A DNA stretch of 64,000 nt, from positions 70,461,719-70,525,718 of the forward strand of contig OY755046.1 in NCBI GenBank assembly GCA_963576565.1, written 5' to 3'. The translations under genes and the position numbers were made by a program. This DNA comes from Aspidapion aeneum. Taxonomy: Eukaryota > Arthropoda > Insecta > Coleoptera > Brentidae. Below the pieces are notes generated by a model that saw only the letters and a list, made by a program, of their open reading frames with translations, did not search any database and had not been told where the DNA came from. Positions 1 through 14,300 of this stretch are shown here, in pieces (the first letter of the stretch is position 1; each line of letters begins with the position of its first letter).

Positions 1-125
1 TTATTTCCCATAAAACTTATTGTCTATTACAGGGAAAACTACATCATAATTTAAGACCTAATATATATTTTTTAAATCTTTGATAAATAGAAGTCAAGAG
101 CAAACATAAATATTTTTTTTAATAG

Positions 126-249
126 AAAGCGAAGACATAGAAAAGGCAAAAGCAGAAGCCTAGAAGATATTAAGGAAGAAGGTGAAAAGCACAAAAAGAA
201 AAAGAAATCAAAAAGGAGGACTTCTGGAAAAGGAAAAGTTAAAGGTTCA
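126..249 (+). CDS. Exon 1 of the window: Lys/Arg-rich segment
   Basis: The acceptor is the T-rich tract ending aatag at 121-125 and the donor is gtaagt at 250. The first base completes a codon from an exon outside the window, followed by 41 codons. The peptide is strongly basic ([20 protein letters not shown] and a [11 protein letters not shown] stretch), likely disordered and possibly nuclear-localising. Because an acceptor precedes it, this is not the start of the protein. Confidence 0.7.
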
Positions 250-3200
250 GTAAGTGCCATTTAATAAGAACATTTTTAACAAAACATACTTTTCTTCCTA
301 TAATATTTTATGTTCTAATAAAGGGTATTGGCTATCAGTATGAATTTAACCATACATCACTTGAAAAAAGTCCGTACTTTGAGGTTACTATCCAACGGTT
401 TTTAAGGGTGTATAGATTCCAACTAACCCAAACCTCCTGTTTAAAACATATAAACTGATTTTTGTTTCACTTTTTTAAATGCCTTTTTAGTTTTTTTTTT
501 AATTTAGACATAGAATGGTTATCTGTTCTAGGAGGAACAACAAGCTCAAGAGGAACGGACTTTTCAATTGTTTGAGGAAGAAGGTGATCCGGAGGGAGCA
601 GGGGATTTTGAAGAGTACTTGACCAAGCAATTTAGAAAAAAAGTTTCCCAGGTACTTCTATTTATTTAGTCTTCTTCGATTCATCTGTGGACATAGGCCT
701 TCCCCAATATCTTTCACTCTTCTCTGTCTGTCGCCTTGTTCATTTATCTAGTTTCCGCATGTTTCTTCCAATCTTACGCCCATCTCATTTGGGTTCTTCC
801 CCTACTTCTTTTATTTTCCCCAGGTCTCCACTCTACAATGCGTTTGTCCGTCAACCGTCTTGTTGTCTGATATTATGACCGGCAAAGTTCAATTTTAATT
901 TTGCTACCTCTTCTCTGACACTTTCTACTTTTGTTTTATTTCTTTTCCGTTCAATTCTTTTTCTATCTGTTAGCTTTACATGTAACATTTGTCTTCCATA
1001 GATCTTTGGGCCTTTGTTACCTTATCCATGTCTGATTTTCTAAGTGTCTAGGTCTGGAATCCATAATTAAGTACAGGAAGTACATTGGTTATACACTTTA
1101 GTTTTGAAATATTGAGGATATTTTTTTATTTTTTAATATGTGGCCTAATTTACCGAACGTTAACTAATTTCAGCTGTTTGGTTTTCTTTTTTTAATTTAG
1201 TTATTCGTCCCAGATATACAGGGTTGTTTTTAAATAAATGAAGAGGTTTATTATTGTTTTTTGGGATATTGTTGGGGTCATTTGCTACCTTTTCAACCTC
1301 GGAACTTGAGTCCTTAGAGTCACGGCTAGAGAAATATGAATTTTTTAATTTTTTTTCTCAAATTACCCAAAATCCCACCTTTAAACCCTCGTAAGCTTTT
1401 TATTAATGTCTGGAAAAGCACAATTTTTTAAAAATAATTCTGTAATCTTATGCTACTTCAACTAATTAATAGATTTGTTAAAATTTATGTACCAAAGGGA
1501 CATACGAGGTTTTTTATTGAAGGACATTAGTGATTTTGTGAAAGAAAATCAATTTCAAAATTAAAAATTAAAAAAAGTATCGACACTTGAGAACTTCATT
1601 TTCTTTTAAAAACGTCTCTACTTGATTACCTTTCTAACGGTATGCTACACATTGATTAAAAAAACAATTCTGCTTTAAAATACGGATATTCCGTGAGACG
1701 GGCAATAATCGTTCGGACTTGATAAGAAAAACAATTTGATGTTTATGATCGTTTCGAACAAAATTTATAAATAAAGAACACAATACATTATTGTTAAAAG
1801 TTTAACTTTTGTTTAAGTAGGTAAACGATCATAAACATCAAATTGTTTTTCTTACCAATACCGAAAGAGTCTCGCCCTTCTGACGAAATATCCGTATTTT
1901 AAAGCAGAAATGGTTTTTTTTAATCAATGTGTAGCATACCGTTAGAAATGCAATCAACTAAAGAAGTTTTTAAAAGAAAATGAAGTTCTCAATTGTCGAT
2001 ATTTTTTTTGATTTTTCATTTTGAAATTAATTTTCTTTCACAAAACCAATAAAAAACCTCGTATGTCCCTTTGCTACATCAATTTTAACAAATTTAATAA
2101 TTAGTTGAAGAAGCATAAGATTACAGAATTATAAAAAAAAATGGTGCTTTTCCAGACATTAATAAAAAGCTTACGAGGGTTAAAAGGTGGGATTTTGGAT
2201 AATTTGAGTAAAAAAATTTAAAAATTCATATCTTTTTAGCCGTGACTCTTAGGACCCAAGTTCCAAGGTTGAAAAGGTAGCAAATGACCCGAACAATATC
2301 CCAAAAATTTTTGACGGTTCAGTGCCGAACACCCATAAGTATATTCCTCTACTTTATTTTTATTTTTTCTTGGTTTATTCTGATCGTGATATCATCTGTG
2401 TTTGTTATGACTGTTTTAAGTGCAGTTCATACTCAATCCTATATTATTAGCTGCTGTATCATATTCCTCCAACATTTTTATTTATTATTTTATGTGTTGT
2501 AAGAAGATAAGATAACATTCTGACATAACATTTAACATAGCATTTTAACCTAGATGTCCCACTCGACGTCTTATCAAATCGAAGACTTTCGAGACGAAGA
2601 AGAAGAACAACCAAAGACTCCGGAATCGTTCGCTCGGTACGTTCAAAAATTCCGAAGAGATTCCGAGGTGAGAAAATACGAACCGAAAAAAAGGAAATTT
2701 AAAAGAGGCACCTTGGAAAGTCATTCATTTAGTGACGTCAGACAAGAAGTTTTTAAGGAGTTCTACTTTGGATCCAAATCTGGAACCATGCATTATGGTA
2801 ATTCTAAAATACAGGGTTTCGCAAGTTTGATGTTTTTGGAGGGTTTCTGGAAAAAAAAACAGAAAAAAACTAACCCCCCTCCACCCGCGAAGCTTGATTT
2901 TTAAAAAGAGCTTAAAGGTAAAAATCATATCTTGAAATAGCAAGCCGTTTTTAAACTACATGGGGTTTTTAGAAAGTGTGCATTTTGGTGGAAATGAATT
3001 CTACATGTCTTTTACAAGTTTTTGAGATATTACATAAAACTTGTCATTATGGTCCAGCTGATTTTTGTAATTAAAAGTTCGGTTCGGTTCATTATATATC
3101 AGATATAATATGAACAACTCATATTTTTTTAATTTTTTGAAAACTAAGGCAATTTTCCTGCTGTTTTTTAGTATATTCTTATAAAATAATATTTTTCAGA

Positions 3201-3589
3201 CATACCAGTCGTTATTTTTTTTAGACCGCTTTATTTTTCTTTACACAAAATTTGAAATTCGAAGAAAATAATGTGTTCGTTTCAGCTTCAAAAGTAATCC
3301 GTTAACCTACATCTTTGTTTACTTCCAAAGTCCTCGGTTTACCTTTGATACTAAACGATTACATTCAGTTTGACTTGTATTTTAAGTTTTGTGTACTAAA
3401 AATAAAGCGGCTAAAAAAATAACGACAATACGTTTACAAAATTATATTTTATAAAGCTGTACTAAAAAACCATTGGAAAATTGTTTTTGTTTTAAAAAAA
3501 TTCCAAAAATACTAGTTGTTCATTAACGAGATATCATATCTAACTTTTGTTGACAAAAATCAGCTGGACCACCAGTGACGTGAAAATTC

Positions 3590-3678
<89 letters not shown>

Positions 3679-5318
3679 GAGGGCACGGCAGTGCCTCGCC
3701 AAGTTCGCGCGCCGTAACCATCTTTTCTGGAAACATTTCAGCCGATATTTGACCTACCTAAAACTCTACTTCGGAATGAGCTACGAATCTCAAACTTTGC
3801 ACAGTCGTAGATCTCCATGGAGTTAACAACCCCTCTAAGTTTCATGGAATTCCATAAAGTAGTAAAGTAGTTACGAAATTTCAAAAAACGTCGAAATTGC
3901 CACTCACTCACTGACTCACTCACTCACTCATGTATAGATCATCAATATTTTACTGCACTTCCAGACATGCTACAAAGCTGAAATTTGGCAGACTGATAGA
4001 AATTATGACCAAACCTCTGGAAAAAATAAAAAAACCCCAAAATTTTAATTAACTCCCCTCCCCTATACATTTAAAGTTATGTAAATGTAGCATTGCCCAC
4101 TTCCAGAAATGCTAGAGAGTTGAGCTTTGGCAGACTGATAGGAACTATGATAAAACTATAAGAAAAAATTAAAACACCCCAAAATTCTAATTTACTTCCC
4201 TCCCCTATAAATGTAAAGTTAAGTAAAAGTAGTACCGATAGTAACTATGATAAAGTTATAGAAAAAAATTAAAACACCCCAAAATTCTAATTTACTTCCT
4301 TCCCCTATTAATGTAAAGTTAGGTAAAAGTAACACTGCCCACTTCCAGAAACGCTAGAGAGCTGAACTTTTTAAGACTGAAAGACAATATGATAAAACTA
4401 TATGAAAAAATTTAAAAACACCAACATTTTAATTTACTTCCCTCTCATATAAATGTAAATTTATATAAAACTAACATTGCCCACTTCCAGAAATGCTAGA
4501 GAGCTGAGCATTGGAATGCTGATAGAAATTATGATAAAACCATGGAAAAAAATTTAAAAAGTCCAATATTTTCATTTACTCTCCTCTCCTATAAATGTAA
4601 AGTTATGTAAAAGTAACATTACCCACTTCCAGAAACGCTAGAGAGCTGAACATTGGAAGACTGATAGGAACTTTGATAAAACTATAGGACAAAATTTAAA
4701 AACACGACAATTGTAATTTATTTCCCTCCCCTATACATGTAAAGTTATGTAAAAGTAACATTGTGCACTTTCAGAAACGCTAGAGAGCTGAGCTTTGGAA
4801 GGCTGATAGGAACTACGATAAAACCATGGAAAAAAATTAAAAAATCTCAAAAATTTAAGTAAGGCATTGCAGAAGTTTTGAACAATATTTCGCATATTTT
4901 ACTACTTTAAAAATTAAGTATTTTCCAATTCCTTTAGAAAAGAAGTGAAATCATAACAAAAACATTTCATGTAAAAAAAAAGACAAGTACGCGAAAATGG
5001 CATTCCGTAAAAAGAATTGAGATAAAAGTAAAGCCAAGTTCTCCAATACAAATTTCAAAATGAAAGGTTCTTACTAGTTTGGAAATATTTTTCTAAACTT
5101 GGCTATTACGGCTGTAAATGACTCTTAGGCACAGTGCTAAATTGAACATAAAGAAGTTTGGCTGTAATAGCAAAGTTTAAAAAAATATTTCCAAACTAGT
5201 AAGAACCTTTCATTTTGAAATTTGTATTGGAGAACTTGGCTTTACTTTTATCTCAATTCTTTTCACGGAATGCCATTTTCGCGTACTTGGCTTTTTTTTA
5301 CATGAAATGTTTTTGTTA

Positions 5319-5372
<54 letters not shown>

Positions 5373-8300
5373 CAAAGAGCGGTGTATTATGTAGGGACCG
5401 TGGCTTCTAACAGTCATTTTCTATAAGTACGTGGTTGAGGGTTGAGGGCCTCTATTTGATACGATTTAACAATTTTACTAATTTTAGGGGACCCTCACAT
5501 CCCCTCCGAGGCCCAAACACTCCAAGGCATTTGCATTCCAGCCGCAGCATACTGTTATTCTTTCATAAAACACCCTAACAGATGGACACCAGAAGTAATC
5601 GACGAAATTCTCGACGTGGGCACCAACCTATACTTGACCAGTTTAAATTCTCTGCACGTCCACAGACCTGGCAAGGAACTGAAGCCTGAGGATTTGGAAA
5701 AGTATTGTTTCATTGGTAAGAAAGTCTTATTTGCTATATCTTATCGTTTTGATCTACTTTAATTTTTTCACTTGATTTTCAATAAATTTTCTTTCTTTTA
5801 GGTCACAAAAAAATTCGATTTATGGTAGACGAACCTGAAATATCAGGTCTTGTAAAATCCACAGAAAAAACTGTGTTCAACATAACCAAAGCGTTGAAAA
5901 TCTTCTTTGCAAAACAAAACGCAGGAATTTTACAAACCCAAAACACCAATATCGCTATATGGAAAGATAAATATTTTTACTTTTTTGACGGAAAACCAAG
6001 AACCAAAGATTTGTATTACGATTCGGAACATGGGACCGCAGTTTCAGCCAATTTTTATGATATTTCCAGCATTGTTTCAGTGCTTTTGGAGAGATCGGGC
6101 ATGCAAAATTGGCCATTTGTTATCTATCCTGTCAAAGCTTTTAAGGTATGGGTGTCCCAAATTTACGTTTGTTAGTATTATTTGACTTAAAAATTACGCT
6201 GATTGACGCTCGCGTCTGATGGCGGGTAAAAACGCTAATCAGCGTTGCTCTGGCCTGAAATAATTGACCACGTCGAATGCTTTGAAGTCAGTCAGTGTGC
6301 ATACATTTCTGTAATGTAACTAAAGTATTTAAGTACTTAAATACCTATGGAATTAAGTTGCTGAATTAAAACTTTGTGGGCGATTCTGTCAAACGCCTTG
6401 GAGAAGTCGGTGTACATCAATATCTGTCCTTTCTGTAATGAATCTTCTTATTCAAAAGAAATAAGGCATCTGCAATACCTATGGTCTTAGTTTCCAAATT
6501 AAAACTTTGTGGGTGACTCCGAGGGTGACTCTGTCAAACGCTTTAGAGAAGTCGGTGTACATCAAGCTATGTCTTTTTTGTTATGCAATCTTTTATACAA
6601 AACAATAAAGTACCTGAAATACTTAAATTTTTAAATTAAAACTTCGTAGTTGGCTCTGTCAAATGCCTTGGAAAAGTCGGTTAAATTAGTCAATGTGCTT
6701 TCTGTAATGCAACTCAAGCAACTAAGTCCGTCTATACTTATGGTTTTAAGTTTCTGAATTAAAACTTCGTGGTTGACTCTGTCAAACGCCTTGGAGAAAT
6801 CAATTCATGTAATGCAAATTTTTTTACTCAGAGCAATAAAGTAACTGAAATACCTATGGTCTTAGTTACTAAATTATAACTTCGTGGTCGACTCTGTTAA
6901 ACGCTTTAAAGAAGTCGGTGTACGTCAATGTTAGGCCTTTCTGTAATGCACCATTTTATCCGGAACAATAAAGTACCTGAAATACTTAAGTTTCTGAATT
7001 AAAACTTCGTAGTTGACTCTGTCAAACGCCTTGGAGAAGTCGGTGTAAATCAATCTATGTGCTATGTGTAATGCAACTGAAGCAATAAAGTACCTAAATA
7101 CCTATGATCTTAAGTTTCTGAATGAAAACTTCGTGGTCAACTCTGTCAAACGCCTTGGAGAAGTCGGTTAAATCTGAGCAATAAAGTTGGTATTTTTGGA
7201 CTCTTTTTAATAGTTAATTCTTTAATGATTTATGGTAGACGAACCTGAGGTATCTGTAAACTGTAAAATCCACAGAAAAAACTGTGTTCAACATAACCAA
7301 AGCGTTGAAAATCTTCTTTGCAAAACAAAACGCAGGAATTTTACAAACCCAAAACACCAATATCGCTATATGGAAAGATAAATATTTTTACTTTTTTGAC
7401 GGAAAACCAAGAACCAAAGATTTGTATTACGACTCTGAACATGGGACCGCAGTTTCAGCCAATTTTTATGATATTTCCAGCATTGTTTCAGTGCTTTTGG
7501 AGAGATCGGGCATGCAAAATTGGCCGTTTGTTATCTATCCTGTCAAAGTTTTTAAGGTATGGATGACCCAAAGTTACGTGTGTTGTATTATTTCGTATAT
7601 AAATTAAACATTTATAATTGACCCCATCGAATGCTTTGGAAAAGTCAGTGTGCATACATTTCTGTAATGTAACTAAAGTATTTAAGTACTTAAATACCTA
7701 TGGAATTAAGTTGCTGAATTAAAACTTTGTGGTGGATTCTGTCAAACGCCTTGGAGAAGTCGGTGTACATCAATATCTGTCCTTTCTGTAATGAATCTTT
7801 TTATTCAAAAGAAATAAGGCATCTGAAATACCTATGGTCTTAGTTTCCAAATTAAAACTTTGTGGGTGACTCCGAGGGTGACTCTGTCAAATGCTTTAGA
7901 GAAGTCGGTGTACATCAAGCTATGTCTTTTTTGTTATGCAATCTTTTATACAAAACAATAAAGTACCTGAAATATTAAATTAAAACTTCGTAGTTGACTC
8001 TGTCAAATGCCTTGGAAAAGTCGGTTAAATGAGTCAATATGCTTTCTGTAATGCAACTCAAGCAACTAAGTACGTCTATACTTATGATTTTAAGTTTCTG
8101 AATTAAAACTTCGTGAATGACTCTGTCAAACGCCTTGGAGAAATCAATTCATGTCCTTTCTGTAATGCAAATTTTTTTACTCAGAGCAATAAAGTAACTG
8201 AAATACCTATGGTCTTAGTTACTAAATTATAACTTCGTGGTCGACTCTGTCAAACGCTTTAAAGAAGTCGGTGTACAGAAATGTTAGGCCTTTCTGTAAT

Positions 8301-11300
8301 GCAACATTTTATCCGGAACAATAAAGTACCTGAAATACTTAAGTTTCTGAATTAAAACTTCGTAGTTGACTCTGTCAAACGCCTTGGAGAAGTCGGTGTA
8401 AATCAATCTATGTGTTGTGTGTATTGCAACTGAAACAATAAAGTACCTAAATATCTATGATCTTAAGTTTCTGAATGAAAACTTCGTGGTGAACTGTGTC
8501 AAACGCCTTAGAGAAGTCGGTTAAATCTGAGCAATAAAGTTGGTATTTTTTTACTCTTTTTAATAGTTAATTAATTCTTTAATGATTTATGGTAGACGAA
8601 CCTGAGGTATCTGGTCTTGTAAAATCCATAGAAAAAACTGTGTTCAACATAACCAAAGCCTTGAAAATCTTCTTTGCAAAACAAAACGCAGGAATTTTAC
8701 AAACCCAAAACACCAATATCGCTATATGGAAAGATAAATATTTTTACTTTTTTGACGAAAAACCAAGAACCAAAGATTTGTATTACGACTCTGAACATGG
8801 GACCGCAGTTTCAGCCAATTTTTATGATATTTCCAGCATTGTTTCAGTGCTTTTGGAGAGATCCGGCATGCAATATTGGCCATTTGTTATCTATCCTGTC
8901 AAAGCTTTTAAGGTATGGGTGTCCCAAATTTACGTTTGTTAGTATTATTTGACTTAAAAATTACGCTGATTGACGCTCGCGTCTGATGGCGGGTAAAAAC
9001 GCTAATCAGCGTTGCTCTGGCCTGAAATAATTGACCACGTCGAATGCTTTGAAGTCAGTCAGTGTGCATACATTTCTGTAATGTAACTAAAGTATTTAAG
9101 TACTTAAATACCTATGGAATTAAGTTGCTGAATTAAAACTTTGTGGGCGATTCTGTCAAACGCCTTGGAGAAGTCGGTGTACATCAATATCTGTCCTTTC
9201 TGTAATGAATCTTCTTATTCAAAAGAAATAAGGCATCTGCAATACCTATGGTCTTAGTTTCCAAATTAAAACTTTGTGGGTGACTCCGAGGGTGACTCTG
9301 TCAAACGCTTTAGAGAAGTCGGTGTACATCAAGCTATGTCTTTTTTGTTATGCAATCTTTTATACAAAACAATAAAGTACCTGAAATACTTAAATTTTTA
9401 AATTAAAACTTCGTAGTTGGCTCTGTCAAATGCCTTGGAAAAGTCGGTTAAATTAGTCAATGTGCTTTCTGTAATGCAACTCAAGCAACTAAGTACGTCT
9501 ATACTTATGGTTTTAAGTTTCTGAATTAAAACTTCGTGGTTGACTCTGTCAAACGCCTTGGAGAAATCAATTCATGTAATGCAAATTTTTTTACTCAGAG
9601 CAATAAAGTAACTGAAATACCTATGGTCTTAGTTACTAAATTATAACTTCGTGGTCGACTCTGTTAAACGCTTTAAAGAAGTCGGTGTACAGCAATGTTA
9701 GGCCTTTCTGTAATGCAACATTTTATCCGGAACAATAAAGTACCTGAAATACTTAAGTTTCTGAATTAAAACTTCGTAGTTGACTCTGTCAAGCGCCTTG
9801 GAGAAGTCAGTGTAAATCAATCTATGTGCTGTGTGTAATGCAACTGAAGCAAGAAAGTACCTAAATACCTATGATCTTAAGTTTATCAATGAAAACTTCG
9901 TGGTCTACTCTGTCAAACGCCTTAGAGAAGTCGGTTAAATCTGAGCAATAAAGTTGGTATTTTTGGAGTCTTTTTAATAGTTAATTCTTTAATGATTTAT
10001 GGTAGACGAACCTGAGGTATCTGTAAACTGTAAAATCCACAGAAAAAACTGTGTTCAACATAACCAAAGCCTTGAAAATCTTCTTTGCAAAACAAAACGC
10101 AGGAATTTTACAAACCCAAAACACCAATATCGCTATATGGAAAGATAAATATTTTTACTTTTTTGACGGAAAGCCAAGAACTAAAGGTTTGTATTACGAC
10201 TCTGAACATGGGACCGCAGTTTCAGCCAATTTTTATGATATTTCCAGCATTGTTTCAGTGCTTTTGGAGAGATCGGGCATGCAAAATTGGCCATTTGTTA
10301 TCTATCCTGTCAAAGTTTTTAAGGTATGGATGACCCAAAGTTACGTGTGTTGTATTATTTAACTAAAAAATTCCGCTGATTGACGCTCGCGTCTGATGGC
10401 GGGTAAAAACGCTAATCAGTGTTGCTCTGGCCTGGTATCTCGGTAGATGGCACTTCTTGCGAGGATTTTCTTATTATATACATAGGATTAGAAACAAAAC
10501 CGTCTAATTAACTTCGCAAGGGTGTCACATTGACCAAGCAGTGTTCTGAGGAGTCCCATAAGGACGAAACTGTTAACTGTCAACACTTATTAGGTGTCCA
10601 TTAAATCTTGGACCCCCGTGAAGTTAAGCTTTCAAGCTACCCACGGAAAAATAGAGAGAAACAAAAACTTCTTTTTACCCGATTAGCCACGAAAACTTGT
10701 TTGATTGTATTTTACTCTGTCAAACGCCTTGCAGAAATCGGTGTAAATCAATCCTATGTCTTTTCTGTAATTAAACTTTAGATCAATAGTACCTAAAATA
10801 CCTATAATCCTAATTAATAAATTAAACATTTATAATTGACCCCGTCGAATGCTTTGGAAAAGTCAGTGTGCATACATTTTTGTAATGTAACTAATGTATT
10901 TAAGTACTTAAATACCTATGGAATTAAGTTGCTGAATTAAAACTTTGTGGTCGATTCTGTCAAACGCCTTGGAAAAGTCGGTGTACATCAATCTGTGTCG
11001 TTTCTATAATGCATCTTTTTCTTTAAAAGAAATACACCATCTGCAGTAACTATGGTCTTAGTTTTCGAACTTAAACTTTGTTTCTGAATGAAAACGTCGT
11101 AGTTGACCCTGTCAAACTCCTTGGAAAAGTCCGTGTAAATCAATCTAGGTCTTTTCTGTAATGCAACCGAAGCAATAAAGGACCTTAATACTTATGGTCT
11201 TAAGTTTCTGAATAAAAACTTCTTGACTCTGTCAAACGCCTTGGAGAAGTCGGTGTAAATCAATCTAGGTCTTTTCTGTAATGTAACCGAAGCAATAAAG

Positions 11301-14300
11301 GACTTCAATACTTATGGTCTTAAGTGTCTGAATAAAAACTTCGTAGTTGACTCTGTCAAACGCCTTAGAGAAGTCGGTGTAAATCAATCAAGGTATTTTC
11401 TGTAAAAAAACCGAAGCAATAAAGGACCTTAATACTTATGATCTTAAGTTACTGAATGAAAACTTCGTGGTCAACTCTGTCAAACGCCTTAGAGAAGTCG
11501 GTGTACATCAATCTATGTCCATTCTGTAATGCAACTTTTAAATCAAAGCAATAACCTTAATTAGCCAAGTTTTTAATTCAAATCTGTCAAACGCCTTAAG
11601 TCGGTGTACATCAATCTATGTCCATTCTGTAATGCAACTTTTAAATCAGCAATAATATATAGCTATTTAACCAAGTTTTTAATTCAAACTTTAGACTTGG
11701 GAATTGTGGACGCAGTGAGCAAAAGTTTTAATATACAGGGGGTTTTGTCGTAGTTGACTCTGTCAAACGCCTTGGAAAAGTCCGTGTAAATCAATCTAGG
11801 TCTTTTCTGTAATGCAACCAAAGCAATAAAGGATTAATATTAATGGTCTTAAGTTGCTGAATGAAAACTTCGTGGTCAAATCTGTCAAACGCCTTAGAGA
11901 AGTCGGTGTACATCAATCTATGCCCATTCTGTAATGCAACTTTTAAATCAAAGCAATAAAGCCAAGTTTCTAATTCAAACTTTAGACTTGGGAATTGTGG
12001 ATGCAGTGAGCAAAAGCTTTAAAATACTCATTTTTTATTCAATTTTCGAAATGAGCATATATTTTTAATAAGACCTAATAGTTAATTCGTTTATGACTTT
12101 AAAAAAAAAATTCTGTAGATTTTGGATAAAGACGCAGAAGACGAAGAAAAAGATGACCTAGGTTTAGAATCAAGAAGCCACTACAATATTTTAAACGAAA
12201 ACAAAGCAATTTTGCTAGGCTCCTACGATTTGGGAGATAAATGCTTTGGTTTTACCAGAAATAAGCAATCTCTACCAATGGCAGTAGTATGTCTGGTAAG
12301 TTTTGTTTCTTATACCTATTTTACACTTTTCCCTGTCTGTTGCCGTGTTCATCCATCTAGTTTTCGCATGTTTTTTGAAATCGTCCGTCCATCTCATTTG
12401 GGATCTTCCTCTACTTCTTTTATTTTCCCAAGATCTCCAATTTACAATACATTTGTTCCTTCGATCGTCTTCTGTCTGATATATTCATAGACATCTTCTA
12501 GGGCATTGTTAAATATTATAGGGGATTCTTTTCTGAAGCCTGCTTGTTCTTTTGATTGATATCCCTCAAAGTTTGTTGTTAGTCTATCCGTTAATAGTTT
12601 TGTAAAAAGCTTATATACTTTATAACCTTTTATTTACTGTGTGAATAATTTTTTTTTATCAAAATGCCGTTTTCTATTTGTTCTTATAAACATAAAAAAC
12701 TAAACGCAAAGATTTTCCTAACCAAATCAATGTCAAAAAACTCATACATAATAAACTCGAATTTTTTAAGGTATATTCAAGAATAACTCCCCCTAGCGCT
12801 TGGCACAGAACCACATTGGATAAGATAATGATACTGGGCAACCAACTGTACATTGAGTGTATGGAGTGTGACCAAATTGACGAGTTGAATCTTATAAGTT
12901 TACCAGCTTTTTTCACTATTGGACCTTACATAGGTATTTTGAGCGGCGGATAAAAGGTCGAAAGTACAAAAGGTCGAAAATACAAAAGGTCAAAGTACAA
13001 AAGGTCGAAAGTACAAAAGGTCGAAAGTATGAAAATAAAAGATTGAAACCTAACTAAGTGCAAAGAGGTAACGTTGCTTCCATAATTGGTACCATTCCCG
13101 TAGAGTCCGGTTTGAATGAAATTTATTACATTTGACATTTGAATTTTATTTATTATTTTTTTTTTTCGTTTTTTTTTTAGTTTATAGTATTATTAGGTTT
13201 AGAATTATGACCATAAATTTATATTAACTAAGTCCAATTGCCTTGCACAGCCGAGGTAGTCCAGAGGTCGAGGATAGTTCATAGTTAACCCGGTTAGTTT
13301 ACTAACCCAACTTGACCAGGTTAGATTTGTTTACAAAAAAAAACTACCCTGATTTCGTTAGGAAAGTTTTTTTTTGATATACTAACTTAACCGGGTCAGG
13401 TTGGGATAGTAACCTAATCTATCCTCGGCCCCGGGTCCACCTCGACTGGACAGGTCAATTATACTTGATAGGGTAAATTGGTATTTTTAATATTTTGTAT
13501 TGTCGATTTTTTTCGGCTTTTTGTACTTTCGACCTTTTGTACTTTCGATCTTTTGTACTTTCGATCTTTTGTACTTTCGACTTTTTGTACTTTCGACCTT
13601 TTGTGCTTTCGACCTTTTGTTTTTCGATCTTTTGTACTTTCGATCTTTTGTACTTTCGACCTTTTGTACTTTCGACCTTTTGTATTTTCGACCTTATTTT
13701 TTCAACCTTTTGTACTTTCGACCTTTTGTACTTTCGACGCCGCCCAGGTATTTTTAGTAGACTATACAGGGTGTTTCCTAATTGAAATTTATAGAGGTGA
13801 TTTTTGGGCCCATTTTAAGAAAAAAACGTCCATTAGATCTTGGACCCCCGTGAGGTTAAGCTTTCAAGCTACCCACGGAAAAATATAAGGGAAACAAAAA
13901 ACTCCTTTTTGCCCGATTAGCCATGAAACTTGTTTGATTTTTAAATTCACGGGTATAAAATTTCACGTTTGTTAGTATTATTTGGCTTAAAAATTCCGTT
14001 GATTGACGCTCACTGTCTTGATGACGGGTAAAAATGCAAAAGTTGATCCGGCCTGAAAAGACAAAGAGCTGTCGTAGGTCACGGACTATAGTTGTTTTCT
14101 TTTATTTGCATTCGATCTTTTCATTGATCGATATTGTATAGCAGTGTTTTTCCCTGCTTTTAGTTTTTTGTTTCTCTTGTATCTCGGTAGATGGCGCCTC
14201 TTGCTATAGTTCGCTCACTAATTACATTTAATTAGAGACAAAACCGTCTGATTAACTTCGCAAGATTTGTCACTTGACCAGCAGTGTTCTGAGGAGTCCC

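Noticed and set aside
687..878. 63-codon plus-strand frame (also 12122-12490 beyond the donor)
   Set aside because: Antisense of a minus-strand LINE tail, or read-through past a good splice donor.
2554..2556. ATG at 2554 as the start of a new protein
   Set aside because: It directly follows a splice acceptor and is in phase with exons 1 and 2; it is an internal Met.
6194..6253. Hairpin as a tRNA or small RNA gene
   Set aside because: A single stem only; no cloverleaf or T-loop, and it is part of a dispersed repeat.
8589..8942. Exon-5 copy 3 as an alternative exon
   Set aside because: No acceptor in frame; TGA lies between the nearest AG and the ATG. Kept as a pseudo-exon.
13478..13888. 136-codon frame and its overlapping partners
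   Set aside because: They arise from stop-free 16 bp repeats in the right arm of the fold-back element.
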